Positions 27,299 through 35,867 of a DNA stretch of 64,000 nucleotides are shown here, in pieces. Both the position numbers and the translations under genes were made by a program. The first letter of the stretch is position 1. Each line of letters starts with the position of its first letter. Under the pieces are notes generated by a model. The model searched no databases and was not told the origin of the DNA. It worked only from the letters and a program-made list of their open reading frames with translations. Source of the stretch: an uncultured Clostridia bacterium (GTDB lineage: Bacteria > Bacillota > Clostridia > Lachnospirales > Lachnospiraceae); the NCBI GenBank assembly GCA_947174885.1, contig CAMWKO010000011.1, positions 18,990 through 82,989 of the forward strand, in the 5' to 3' direction.

Positions 27299-27447
27299 AC
27301 TTTATATAGTAATGGATATTTTGTATTTGAAATATATATTATAGGATTAAGAGTATAAATCTCTGTCAGAGTAGAATTTCACCAATATGCACAATATAAT
27401 TATGTACGGTGAATCCTATTCTGAATATTAGTTTTTCTTAGTGATAA

Positions 27448-29073
27448 CTAGTTTTCATCTGTATCTGCGGCAATCTGTCTCTTTCTTGCCATTTCATCAC
27501 TCTCAAGATATTCATCATAAGTAGTAATTTTATCTATCAACTGTCCGTTTACTATTTCCATAATACGATTAGCAGTAGTCTGGACAAACTGATGGTCGTG
27601 AGAAGAAAAAAGTGCTACACCTGGGAATTTAATAAGCCCATTGTTAAGTGCGGTAATAGACTCCATATCCAAGTGGTTTGTAGGCTCATCTAAAATAAGT
27701 ACATTTGCACCTGAAATCATCATCTTGGAAAGTAAACATCTGACCTTTTCACCACCGGACAAAACCTTTACCTTTTTCACGCCGTCTTCACCGGCAAACA
27801 ACATTCTGCCCAGGAAGCCACGAACATAAGTAGCATCCTTGATTTCAGAAAACTGGGTAAGCCAGTCAACGATAGTATCATCACAGTCAAAATCCTTTGT
27901 ATTATCTTTAGGGAAATAAGCAGCAGTTGTAGTAACACCCCATTTGTAGCTGCCCTCGTCAGGCTCCATTTCACCGGCAAGAATCTTAAATAATGTAGTT
28001 TTTGCAATTTCATTTGCACCAACAAAGGCGATTTTGTCCTCTCTGCCTACAATAAAGGAAATGTTGTCTAAAACCTTAACACCATCTACAGTCTTAGAAA
28101 TACCGTCAACAGTAAGGACTTCATTACCGATTTCCCTATTTGGTCTGAAATCGATGTAAGGATACTTTCTGCTCGATGGTTTAATTTCATCCAGTTCAAT
28201 CTTTTCAAGGGCTTTTTTTCTGGAGGTAGCCTGCTTAGACTTTGAAGCATTGGCACTAAATCTCTGAATAAAATCCTGCAATTCCTTAATCTTCTCTTCC
28301 TTCTTTTTGTTAGCCTCTTTCATCTGCTTAACAATTAACTGACTTGACTCATACCAAAAATCGTAGTTACCGGCATATAACTGAATTTTAGCATAATCAA
28401 TATCAGCAGTATGAGTACAAACCTTATTTAAGAAATATCTGTCATGGGAAACTACGATAACGGTATTCTCGAAGTTAATTAAAAATTCTTCTAACCATGC
28501 AATAGCATCTAAGTCTAAGTGGTTAGTAGGCTCGTCAAGTAATAAAATATCGGGATTGCCAAATAATGCCTGTGCAAGTAAAACCTTAACCTTTTCACTG
28601 CCGCGAAGCTCTTTTAAAAGCTTGTAGTGAAGCTCGGTGTCAATGCCTAAGCCGTTTAAAAGAGTAGCAGCATCAGATTCGGCTTCCCAACCGTTCATAG
28701 TAGCAAATTCTCCTTCAAGCTCACTGGCTTTAATACCGTCTTCATCAGTAAAATCTTCCTTTGCATAAAGGGCTTCTTTTTCCTTCATAATTTCATATAG
28801 TCTAGCATTACCCATGATAACTGTATCAAGTACAGGGTATTCATCATATTTGAAGTGATCCTGCTTTAAGAAAGAAAGTCTTTGACCTGGAGTAATAGCA
28901 ATATCACCGTTAGTAGGCTCAAGTTCACCTGATAATATCTTTAAAAATGTAGATTTACCGGCGCCGTTTGCACCAATAAGACCATAGCAGTTTCCTTCAG
29001 TAAATTTAATGTTTACATCTTCAAATAATGCTTTTTTTCCAATTCTTAATGTAACGTTGTTTGCACTTATCAT
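27448..29073 (-). CDS. ABC-F family ATPase (YbiT/YkpA-like)
   Basis: A 541-residue soluble protein with two ABC domains and no membrane part; ABC-F proteins act on the ribosome. Domain 1 has Walker A GANGAGKSTFLK, Walker B ILLLDEPTNHLDLDA and signature LRGSEKVKV (usually LSGGEK). The linker (about 240-300) is a charged helical arm. Domain 2 has Walker A GANEIAKTT (Ala for the usual Gly, a variant known in this subfamily), signature VLSGGEKVRC and ILDEPTNHLDMES. The closing tail is short. It has a structured leader upstream. A housekeeping translation factor is more likely than an antibiotic-resistance type, but the two cannot be separated by eye. Confidence 0.9.
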   Translation of the reverse strand: MISANNVTLRIGKKALFEDVNIKFTEGNCYGLIGANGAGKSTFLKILSGELEPTNGDIAITPGQRLSFLKQDHFKYDEYPVLDTVIMGNARLYEIMKEKEALYAKEDFTDEDGIKASELEGEFATMNGWEAESDAATLLNGLGIDTELHYKLLKELRGSEKVKVLLAQALFGNPDILLLDEPTNHLDLDAIAWLEEFLINFENTVIVVSHDRYFLNKVCTHTADIDYAKIQLYAGNYDFWYESSQLIVKQMKEANKKKEEKIKELQDFIQRFSANASKSKQATSRKKALEKIELDEIKPSSRKYPYIDFRPNREIGNEVLTVDGISKTVDGVKVLDNISFIVGREDKIAFVGANEIAKTTLFKILAGEMEPDEGSYKWGVTTTAAYFPKDNTKDFDCDDTIVDWLTQFSEIKDATYVRGFLGRMLFAGEDGVKKVKVLSGGEKVRCLLSKMMISGANVLILDEPTNHLDMESITALNNGLIKFPGVALFSSHDHQFVQTTANRIMEIVNGQLIDKITTYDEYLESDEMARKRQIAADTDEN

Positions 29074-29111
29074 TTTTTTAAACCTTTCTATTTTTGAATG
29101 AATTCAAAATT

Positions 29112-29182
29112 GAGGTATAAAAGCAATCATATCCATCTTCATGGGAGGGTGTATGCTGTTCAAGTATATTGCTTATAACCTC
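29112..29182 (-). promoter_or_regulatory. Structured leader hairpin upstream of the ABC-F gene
   Basis: On the minus strand GAGGTTATAAGCAAT (29182-29168) can pair with ATTGCTTTTATACCTC (29127-29112), with about 40 bases between. ABC-F genes are often attenuated in their leaders, so this may be regulatory; no T tract follows it. The remaining bases to 29231 show nothing else. Confidence 0.45.
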
Positions 29183-29231
29183 GTCATGTATCTATATAAT
29201 ACATTAATTGTACAAATTTGCAAGTTTTTTC

Positions 29232-29260
29232 TTGTTAATGGTAGTGTTTTGAGTTATAAT
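29232..29260 (+). promoter_or_regulatory. Promoter of the GlgX-like gene
   Basis: TTGTTA (29232-29237), 17-base spacer, TATAAT (29255-29260). This gives a leader of about 150 bases before the chosen start. Confidence 0.65.
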
Positions 29261-29417
29261 TGTTTGTGTATTATGTTTTTATTTAATTATAGAATTTAAA
29301 TTGGATATTATAAAGTTTCTGCATTTTTTATTTCCACAAGCAATTAGCCAAGTGACGTGTTTGGACAAGCATTTGGATAAAGATATTCTATTGTTAAATA
29401 CTTCAAAGGTGGACCAA

Positions 29418-31355
29418 ATGGATTTACAAGAAAAAGCAGCTAAGATTAAAATATCAGTGGGAAAGCCAGTTCCTCTTGGTACAACTGTCAGTAAGCAAGG
29501 AGTCAATTTTTGCGTACAGGTAGATATAGTAGGAAAACTTGAACTTATTATATATAAAAAAGGAACAGCAGAGATAGTAAGGAAAATAGAATTTACTGAT
29601 TCTATGCGTTTTGGCAAAGTATATGCAATGTGTGTAACAGGCTTTGATATAAGAAGATTTGATTATGGATATAAGCTGAACGGTGAAAATATCCGTGATA
29701 TATATGCAAAAGTGATAAACAGAAAAAACAGTTTTGGAGAAAAAATAGAAAACTATATCTATTCTGTATATCAGGATAATTTTGACTGGGAGAATGATAA
29801 AAAGCCGGATTATGATTTCTCTGATATGATTATATACAGACTTCATACCAGAGGATTTTCTATGCATAAATCATCAAAGGTTAAGAAAAAAGGGACTTAT
29901 AGTGGAATAGTTGAGAAAATACCATATTTTAAGGAAATGGGTATTACTACTATTGAGCTTATGCCGGCATATGAATTTGATGAAACATTTTCTAAAACGA
30001 CAGACAAAAATGCAGATTTGAAAAGCAGGGCTACAGTATATAATAATCAGCAGACCTCTGAAGAAAGGCTGAATTTTTTTGGATACGGACAGGCTCATTA
30101 TTTTGCACCTAAAAGTACTTTTTCGGTAAAGGGTGGATTATATGTAATAGATGAGTTTAAAAATATGGTTAAGACTCTTCACAGTAACGGAATAGAAGTT
30201 ATTATGGAGTTCTATTTTGTGAAAGAAACTTCGCCACAGCTCGTTATGGATTGTCTGAGATATTGGGTAATGGAATATCACATTGATGGTATAAAGATAA
30301 ATTTAGATATTGCAGATGTTAAATTTATTAAGAGTGATCCTATTTTATGGGATATCAAAATTATTGGTGACAGATGGGATATTATTTCTGAATGTGAGGA
30401 GTACAATCCAAGATATGGCGAAAAGCGGCACATAGGTGTGTGCCATGATGGATTTATGGTTACGGCCAGAAGATATATCAAGAGTGATGAAAATCAGGTT
30501 TATGATATGGTATCGCGTATTAAGGATAACAACGAAGTAGGAGGCATTATCAACTATTTGGGAAACCATAACAGCTTTACTCTTATGGATACTGTAAGCT
30601 ATGAAAGAAAGCACAATGAGGCAAATGGAGAAGGTAATAATGATGGACGGGAGTACAATTATAGCTGGAACTGTGGAATAGAGGGTATTACAAAGAAACG
30701 CAAAGTTTTGGAGCTGCGCAAAAAACAGATGAAAAACGCTATAGCATTACTGTTTTTAAGTCAGGGTACACCTATGATATTTTCGGGTGATGAAATGTGT
30801 CATACAAGACAGGGAAATAATAATCCATACTGTCAGGACAACGAGCTGGGTTATATCAACTGGAATAAAACTAAAATTGGAACAGAGATATTTAATTTTG
30901 TAAAACAGATGATTGACTATAGAAAGAAGCATAAGATTCTTCATATGGTAAATGAAATGAAAGTAATGGATTACAGAGCTACAGGTTGTCCGGATTTATC
31001 ATTACATGGAGTCCTGCCTTGGAGAATAGACTATCATCATGTTAATAGAACCTTTGCAATGTTATATGATGAAAGGTATACAGGCTTTGCAACAGGAAAG
31101 ATTTATATTGCCTGCAATATGTATTGGGAAAATCAGGAGTTTAATATTCCTATTGGAGATAAGAATACTAATTGGAAAGTAGATATTGCTACTTCAGAAA
31201 CAGACATTGAAAAAATTGAACTTATAAATAACAGGACATTAGTTGTACCGCCAAGAAGTATTGTTGTTTTATCTATTGATAAGGTGTCAGCCGAAAGCAT
31301 GACCATGAATAACAATCTTAAAAGAAATAGCGGAAGCAGACTCATACACTTCTGA
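29418..31355 (+). CDS. GlgX/isoamylase-like GH13 protein lacking catalytic residues
   Basis: A 645-residue protein with the length and order of glycogen debranching enzymes: an N-terminal CBM48 (GKPVPLGTTVSKQGVNF), a GH13 barrel (MIIYRLHTRGFSMH to about residue 540) and a C-terminal beta domain. The catalytic positions are altered: the nucleophile region reads YHIDGIKINLD (Asn295 for the Asp of GFRFD), the acid region reads IIGDRWD (Asp318 for Glu of AEPW), and the third region reads GNHNSFTLMD (His384-Asn385 for His-Asp). The first conserved region DVVYNH is EFYFVKE. It is therefore probably a glucan-binding pseudoenzyme. Start 29418 follows AGGTGG; an upstream TTG is possible. Confidence 0.85.
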   Translation: MDLQEKAAKIKISVGKPVPLGTTVSKQGVNFCVQVDIVGKLELIIYKKGTAEIVRKIEFTDSMRFGKVYAMCVTGFDIRRFDYGYKLNGENIRDIYAKVINRKNSFGEKIENYIYSVYQDNFDWENDKKPDYDFSDMIIYRLHTRGFSMHKSSKVKKKGTYSGIVEKIPYFKEMGITTIELMPAYEFDETFSKTTDKNADLKSRATVYNNQQTSEERLNFFGYGQAHYFAPKSTFSVKGGLYVIDEFKNMVKTLHSNGIEVIMEFYFVKETSPQLVMDCLRYWVMEYHIDGIKINLDIADVKFIKSDPILWDIKIIGDRWDIISECEEYNPRYGEKRHIGVCHDGFMVTARRYIKSDENQVYDMVSRIKDNNEVGGIINYLGNHNSFTLMDTVSYERKHNEANGEGNNDGREYNYSWNCGIEGITKKRKVLELRKKQMKNAIALLFLSQGTPMIFSGDEMCHTRQGNNNPYCQDNELGYINWNKTKIGTEIFNFVKQMIDYRKKHKILHMVNEMKVMDYRATGCPDLSLHGVLPWRIDYHHVNRTFAMLYDERYTGFATGKIYIACNMYWENQEFNIPIGDKNTNWKVDIATSETDIEKIELINNRTLVVPPRSIVVLSIDKVSAESMTMNNNLKRNSGSRLIHF

Positions 31356-31376
31356 TTGAAGTATTAGGAGGAAAAT

Positions 31377-32045
31377 ATGATAGATGGTTTTATATTTGAT
31401 ATGGATGGAGTATTATTTGATACAGAAAACATTAGTAAAAGATGTCATCGTATGGTGTCAAATGTATTTGGGATAGCTGATAAGATTGATTATTTATTTG
31501 AAAGTACTGTAGGTTTAAATAAGGCTGCAACTAAGGAATTGTATATGAGCGTTCTGGGGGAGGATTTTCCTTATGATGATTATAGATTTAAGTACAATGA
31601 AGTTGTGAATAAAATTATTAGTGATGAGGGACTTCCTGTAAAAACAGGGGCATATATGCTGTTGGAATATTTAAAGGCTAACAGATATAAGGTTGCATTG
31701 GCTACATCTACATCAAAAACAAGCGTATATAGTCATTTAGAAATATCAAAAATGGAATCATACTTTTCTGCAATTATAACAGGGGATATGATAGAAAATG
31801 GAAAGCCTGCTCCGGATATATATCTGGAGGCATGCAGACAGCTTAATATTAAACCTGAAAATGGTGTTGCCATTGAGGACTCACCAAACGGATTGAAGTC
31901 TGCACGCGCAGCAGGAATGAAAACCGTTATGGTAGTTGATTTGATACCATATACGGAGGAATTAGCACCATATGTTGATATGAAGCTTAATTCTTTATCA
32001 GACATGCTGGAGCTTCTTATAAAGGGAGAAATGTTTGCAGATTAA
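31377..32045 (+). CDS. HAD-superfamily phosphatase/phosphomutase (beta-phosphoglucomutase-like)
   Basis: A 222-residue cytosolic enzyme. Motif I FDMDGVLFDTE (residues 7-17) has both catalytic Asp. Motif II is VALATSTSK, the lysine is in ENGKPAPDIYLEA, and motif IV is VAIEDSPNGLKSARAAGM. The cap (about 18-85) matches the beta-PGM/phosphatase group, which acts on sugar phosphates. TTAGGAGG precedes the ATG. It follows the GlgX-like gene by 21 bases, so the two probably form an operon; the pairing suggests a glucan or sugar-phosphate role, an inference only. Its last four bases overlap the DUF4250 gene on the other strand. Confidence 0.88.
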   Translation: MIDGFIFDMDGVLFDTENISKRCHRMVSNVFGIADKIDYLFESTVGLNKAATKELYMSVLGEDFPYDDYRFKYNEVVNKIISDEGLPVKTGAYMLLEYLKANRYKVALATSTSKTSVYSHLEISKMESYFSAIITGDMIENGKPAPDIYLEACRQLNIKPENGVAIEDSPNGLKSARAAGMKTVMVVDLIPYTEELAPYVDMKLNSLSDMLELLIKGEMFAD

Positions 32046-32221
32046 ACGAATTTGTTTAAGGAACTGTTGTAGCTATAGTCAATAGCATTTAGCTTTGCTT
32101 CGAGCATTAATTTATCTATCTCCAGACTGCTGCAAAGCTCTTCAAGAGAAGAATAGTTATCTCTTAATTGTGTGTTTATATAACTGAGTAAAATAATTGG
32201 GTCATTTGGAATATTTGACAT
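32042..32221 (-). CDS. DUF4250 family small protein
   Basis: A 59-residue protein. It reads MSNIPNDPIILLSYINTQLR, then DNYSSLEELCSSLEIDK, matching the compact DUF4250 family (PNDPxxLLSxxNxxLRD-xYxSLxxLCxxL), which has a small helix-turn-helix-like body and no known role. GAAAGGA lies six bases before the ATG on the minus strand. It is convergent with the HAD phosphatase gene and overlaps its stop codon by four bases, with no terminator between. It is a clear small gene of the kind often missed by length cut-offs. Confidence 0.85.
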   Translation of the reverse strand: MSNIPNDPIILLSYINTQLRDNYSSLEELCSSLEIDKLMLEAKLNAIDYSYNSSLNKFV

Positions 32222-32304
32222 GATTAGTCCTTTCTTTATAAAAAATATTTGAATAATGTAGTTAATTATTATACTAAAATTTTAAATTAGGTCAAGGGTG
32301 AAAT

Positions 32305-33321
32305 ATGTATCGTGAAATTTTAAACCTTTTAAGTGAATGGAAAGAAACATCAAAAAAGCCTCTTTTATTAATGGGAGAAAAAGGGGTAGGTAAGTCATAT
32401 GCTTTGAGAGATTTCGGAGAGGGATATTTTGACAGTGTAATTATTATGGATTTTAAGACACAGCAAAATTATCGGTATCTATTAGATAAAAATTTGAATA
32501 TTAGTGATATAGAAAGACTTCTTGAAATATCAAACGGCGGAGAGTACGAAAGGATAAATACTCTTCTGATATTTGAAAATATAGATTTTCTAAAAGACGG
32601 TAATAGCGCAATAAGATTTCTTATAGACAATATTTCGGACTATCGTATGGCATTTACCATAAGTACAGATGAGGAGAATTATGTGGATAAGGAAATAATA
32701 CATGAACTTGAAGTAATGACTCTGTATCCGATGAGTTTTAATGAATTTCTGATTGCAAATAAGGAAAGTAAGCTGGCTGATAAAATTGAAAAAGAGGATA
32801 AGGAAGCATTAAGTGATGAAGATGTTGAGCTTATAGAGAAATATTTGCAAATATATGTTTTTGTAGGTGGTATGCCGGAAATTGCGGATATATATGTAAG
32901 AACTAATGATATGAATATTGTTTATAAGCAGAAAAAGAATTTGTTAAATAGTATTTTAGAGGAATTTGAAAATATTGAAGATATTTTACTAAAAGAAAAC
33001 GTAATAGAACTATGGGAACGTATTTCAATGCAGAATGAGAAAGTAGAATATAGTTTGACAGATAATAAAAGATACAGTGAAGCTGTAGAATGGCTGCTAT
33101 ACAACAAATATATTGCAATAGAGCATATGAAAAACGGTCAAAGAAAATTATTTTATAATGACATAGGAATTTTAACGGGGATCCTTGATTTAACATATGA
33201 GGATATAGATTTGGAAAAACTGTTTACTTCAGATAGTAATATAATTATTAAGCAGCTTATATTTGAAGAGCTTAGAAGAAATTCAAATATTAATGAAACT
33301 TTTTTAAAAGTCACTATATAA
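32305..33321 (+). CDS. AAA_14-type ATPase, C-terminally truncated
   Basis: A 338-residue protein. It has Walker A GEKGVGKSYAL (near residue 24), a Walker B-like LLIFENIDFL (near 92), sensor TISTDEE and the family hallmarks LYPMSFNEFL (near 139) and VFVGGMPEIADIY (near 190). A winged-helix region (about 250-290) then begins the DUF4143 part (KLFYNDIGILTGILDL), but the protein ends soon after, before the YYWR...EVDFV block of the PD-(D/E)XK-like domain. These ATPases are of uncertain role, with hints of mobile-element or toxin links. The deacetylase gene starts 26 bases on. Confidence 0.75.
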   Translation: MYREILNLLSEWKETSKKPLLLMGEKGVGKSYALRDFGEGYFDSVIIMDFKTQQNYRYLLDKNLNISDIERLLEISNGGEYERINTLLIFENIDFLKDGNSAIRFLIDNISDYRMAFTISTDEENYVDKEIIHELEVMTLYPMSFNEFLIANKESKLADKIEKEDKEALSDEDVELIEKYLQIYVFVGGMPEIADIYVRTNDMNIVYKQKKNLLNSILEEFENIEDILLKENVIELWERISMQNEKVEYSLTDNKRYSEAVEWLLYNKYIAIEHMKNGQRKLFYNDIGILTGILDLTYEDIDLEKLFTSDSNIIIKQLIFEELRRNSNINETFLKVTI

Positions 33322-33347
33322 TATATAAAAGGTATGGTGGCTTTTTT

Positions 33348-34145
33348 ATGTGGAAAAAAGATATTTTATTAAAAACCGGAATATATTTGGTAACAATAAT
33401 AACACTTTATGGATACAGTATGGTAGAAAAGTCAGGTTATCTTATGGCAGATACCGGTGGAGAACAAAAGTATGATGGCAGCATGAGCGATACTACAGAA
33501 AACGTAAGTAAATCAGATAAAAATGATATACTTGACAGTAATACTGATGATAAAAATGATGAAAATTTAAAACTGGAACAAAATTTAGAGACAAAGAAAA
33601 TAGCAATAACCTTTGATGATGGTCCGGATGACAAATATACAGAAAAATTGCTGGATGAGCTGAAAGAGAGAAATATTAAAGCTACATTTTTTGTAGTTGG
33701 GAAGAATGCTGCCGAAAATAAAGAGTTGATATTGAGAATGAAAAATGAAGGTCATTTAATAGGAAATCATACATACAGTCATATTAATTTAGGCTCAATT
33801 GCTAATACCAAGGCTATAGAAGAGATTGCAAAAACAAATGAAATAATAAAAGAAATTACAGGGGAGGAGACAGAGTATATAAGACCACCTTTTGGCTCGT
33901 ACGATAAAAGCTATTTTAAAGAAAAGGATATGATAGTGGTAATGTGGGATATAGACCCTAGAGACTGGACAATTTATGATGCTGACAAGGTAGCAAAGGA
34001 TGTGATATCAAAGGCAAAGGATAGTCAGATAATATTGATGCATGATATATTTGAAACCTCTATAGATGCAGCTGTTAAAATCATTGATGAATTGACAAAA
34101 CAGGGATATGAGTTTGTGACAGTGGAAGAGCTGCTTATGGATTGA
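33348..34145 (+). CDS. Membrane-anchored polysaccharide deacetylase (NodB domain)
   Basis: A 265-residue extracytoplasmic enzyme. An N-terminal signal anchor (about 8-25) and a Ser/Asp/Asn-rich spacer (30-80) precede the NodB domain. All five motifs are present: TFDDGPDD (near 88), HTYSH (GNHTYSH, near 140), RPPFGSYDKS, DPRDW and ILMHDI. The Asp-His-His metal triad is complete, so deacetylation of peptidoglycan or another N-acetyl glycan is likely. A start with ATGGTGG-rich context is used; the ribosome site is weak. It follows the truncated AAA gene closely. Confidence 0.9.
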   Translation: MWKKDILLKTGIYLVTIITLYGYSMVEKSGYLMADTGGEQKYDGSMSDTTENVSKSDKNDILDSNTDDKNDENLKLEQNLETKKIAITFDDGPDDKYTEKLLDELKERNIKATFFVVGKNAAENKELILRMKNEGHLIGNHTYSHINLGSIANTKAIEEIAKTNEIIKEITGEETEYIRPPFGSYDKSYFKEKDMIVVMWDIDPRDWTIYDADKVAKDVISKAKDSQIILMHDIFETSIDAAVKIIDELTKQGYEFVTVEELLMD

Positions 34146-34147
34146 GA

Positions 34148-34186
34148 AAAGGAATGAATTCTATACTGTATAGAATTCATTCCTTT
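34148..34186. terminator. Bidirectional terminator between deacetylase and citrate synthase genes
   Basis: A near-perfect 39-base palindrome (AAAGGAATGAATTC...GAATTCATTCCTTT) centred on 34167, with T/A-rich flanks on both sides. Confidence 0.85.
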
Positions 34187-34195
34187 ATATGAAGT

Positions 34196-35566
34196 TTAAT
34201 TATTTTCTCTATCCTCCATAGATATATAAGGTTTACGCTTAACTACGCTCTTATAAGCAGGTCTTATAATTTTGCCGGCATTAATTAATTCTTCAAGTCT
34301 ATGTGCGCTCCAGCCTGAGATTCTTGCTATTGCAAAGATAGGTGTATAAAGCTCAACAGGAAGATCTAACATACTGTAAACAAAACCACTGTAGAAATCT
34401 ACGTTTGCACTAACACCTTTGAACATTTTCTTTTCGCTGGCAATGATTTCAGGAGCAAGTCTTTCGACATTTGAGTAGAGTACAAACTCTTTTGTATGAC
34501 CCTTTTCAATACATAGCTTTTCAACAAAGCTCTTAAGTATCTTTGCTCTAGGGTCAGATAAAGAATAAACTGCATGACCCATACCATAGATTAGTCCGGC
34601 ATTATCAAATGCCTGTTTATTTAAAAGTCTGTGCAGATAATCACCTACTTCAGCTTCATCTTCCCAATTTCTGATATTTTTCTTCATGTCTTCAAACATC
34701 TGAACAACCTTTATATTTGCGCCACCATGCTTAGGTCCTTTTAGTGAGCCTAGTGAAGCTGCTACAGCCGAATAAGTATCTGTACCGGATGAAGTAACCA
34801 CATGGTTTGTAAAGGTTGAATTATTACCACCACCATGCTCTGCGTGTAGTACCAAAGCAATATCAAGAATTCTGGCTTCCAGCTTTGTGTATTGTTTATC
34901 CGGTCTTAAAATGGTCAGAATATTTTCGGCAGTAGACAGTTTTGGATCAGGAGTGTGAATAAACAGACTGTCACCATCATGGTAATGACGATATGCCTGA
35001 TAGCCGTATACTGACAGTAAAGGAAAGAGTGATATCAACTGAATACTTTGTCTCAGTACATTTGGAATGGAAATATCATCAGCCTTTTCGTCATAAGAAT
35101 AAAGAGTAAGTACACTTCTTGCTAAGGTATTCATCATATCCTTGCTAGGTGCTTTCATAATGATATCTCTTACAAAGCTTGTAGGGAGAGTACGATATGT
35201 AGCCAATACGTCACAGAATTCTGCAAGCTCTTCTTTTTTAGGCAGTTCGCCAAATAAAAGAAGATATGTAACCTCTTCAAAACCAAAACGGTCATCTTTA
35301 ATAAAACCAGATACAATTTCTTCTATATCATATCCACGATAGAATAACTGGCCCTCGCAAGGAATATACTCTAATTCGTCAATGGAATATGCCTTTATTT
35401 CACCAATCTCTGTAAGACCGGTTAAAACACCCTGACCATTTAAATCTCTAAGTCCCCTTTTAACACTATATTTAGAATATAATTCAGGATTAATAGTATG
35501 GGAAGTACATTTGTCTGCTAATTTTTTGATTTCCGGTGTTATTTCATAATAATTAATATTTTCCAT
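34196..35566 (-). CDS. citZ: Citrate synthase
   Basis: A 456-residue enzyme that condenses oxaloacetate and acetyl-CoA. It has EGQLFYRGYDIEE (near 75), the catalytic His region LHAEHGGGNNSTF (near 240), GSLKGPKHGGAN (near 278), GMGHAVYSLSDPRA (near 330) with the substrate-binding His and Arg, and VDFYSGFVY with the catalytic Asp (near 385). It is longer at the N-terminus than Bacillus CitZ, as in many Clostridia. Start 35566 follows GAAAGGAG. It probably serves glutamate synthesis; no aconitase or isocitrate dehydrogenase gene is adjacent. A structured GC-rich leader lies directly upstream. Confidence 0.93.
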   Translation of the reverse strand: MENINYYEITPEIKKLADKCTSHTINPELYSKYSVKRGLRDLNGQGVLTGLTEIGEIKAYSIDELEYIPCEGQLFYRGYDIEEIVSGFIKDDRFGFEEVTYLLLFGELPKKEELAEFCDVLATYRTLPTSFVRDIIMKAPSKDMMNTLARSVLTLYSYDEKADDISIPNVLRQSIQLISLFPLLSVYGYQAYRHYHDGDSLFIHTPDPKLSTAENILTILRPDKQYTKLEARILDIALVLHAEHGGGNNSTFTNHVVTSSGTDTYSAVAASLGSLKGPKHGGANIKVVQMFEDMKKNIRNWEDEAEVGDYLHRLLNKQAFDNAGLIYGMGHAVYSLSDPRAKILKSFVEKLCIEKGHTKEFVLYSNVERLAPEIIASEKKMFKGVSANVDFYSGFVYSMLDLPVELYTPIFAIARISGWSAHRLEELINAGKIIRPAYKSVVKRKPYISMEDRENN

Positions 35567-35712
35567 AAATTCTCCTTTCAAATTTATTCCCGCGGGAAAC
35601 AAGTCAGGTAGAAGCGCCTGTGAGTATATCCGGAGACTGCCGCGAGAGTGGAATAACCCGCCATTTCGTGACGTTATAAAAATGATGTATTGCTGGCTGT
35701 GGCGGGCATTTG
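35567..35712 (-). promoter_or_regulatory. GC-rich structured RNA leader of citrate synthase (candidate riboswitch)
   Basis: Two adjacent hairpins stand out in AT-rich DNA. Hairpin 1 (35584-35656): TTATTCC/GGAATAA, CGCGG/CCGCG and AGTC/GACT helices, with an inner CAGG/CCTG loop. Hairpin 2 (35657-35706): CCCGCCA/TGGCGGG with an inner ACGTTAT/ATGATGT stem-loop. A promoter on the minus strand points through it into citZ, giving a leader of about 145 bases. It matches no riboswitch consensus I can recall. A separate plus-strand RNA (6S-like, since 6S often lies before rarA) is the alternative. Confidence 0.55.
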
Positions 35713-35718
35713 ACTATT

Positions 35719-35747
35719 AGTTTACCACAAAGTGGGCTTTTCAACAA
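35719..35747 (-). promoter_or_regulatory. Extended -10 promoter of the citrate synthase leader
   Basis: On the minus strand TTGTTG (35747-35742), 17-base spacer, TAAACT (35724-35719), with TGG directly before the -10. Confidence 0.6.
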
Positions 35748-35867
35748 GAAAAAATGAATTAATTCATATATATTTAATATTTAAGATACTGTTATAACCT
35801 TTATTTTATAGTAGAATAATCACATATTTTGTGATAAAATAAAATAACTATTTTTTTGGAGAAAACG

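Noticed and set aside
27448..29073. Loss of function of the ABC-F second Walker A (GANEIAKTT)
   Set aside because: Ala at this Gly position is common in this ABC-F subfamily, so it is not evidence of decay.
35584..35706. T-box leader for citrate synthase
   Set aside because: The conserved T-box antiterminator sequence (GGGTGGTACCGCG-like) is absent and no terminator stem follows.
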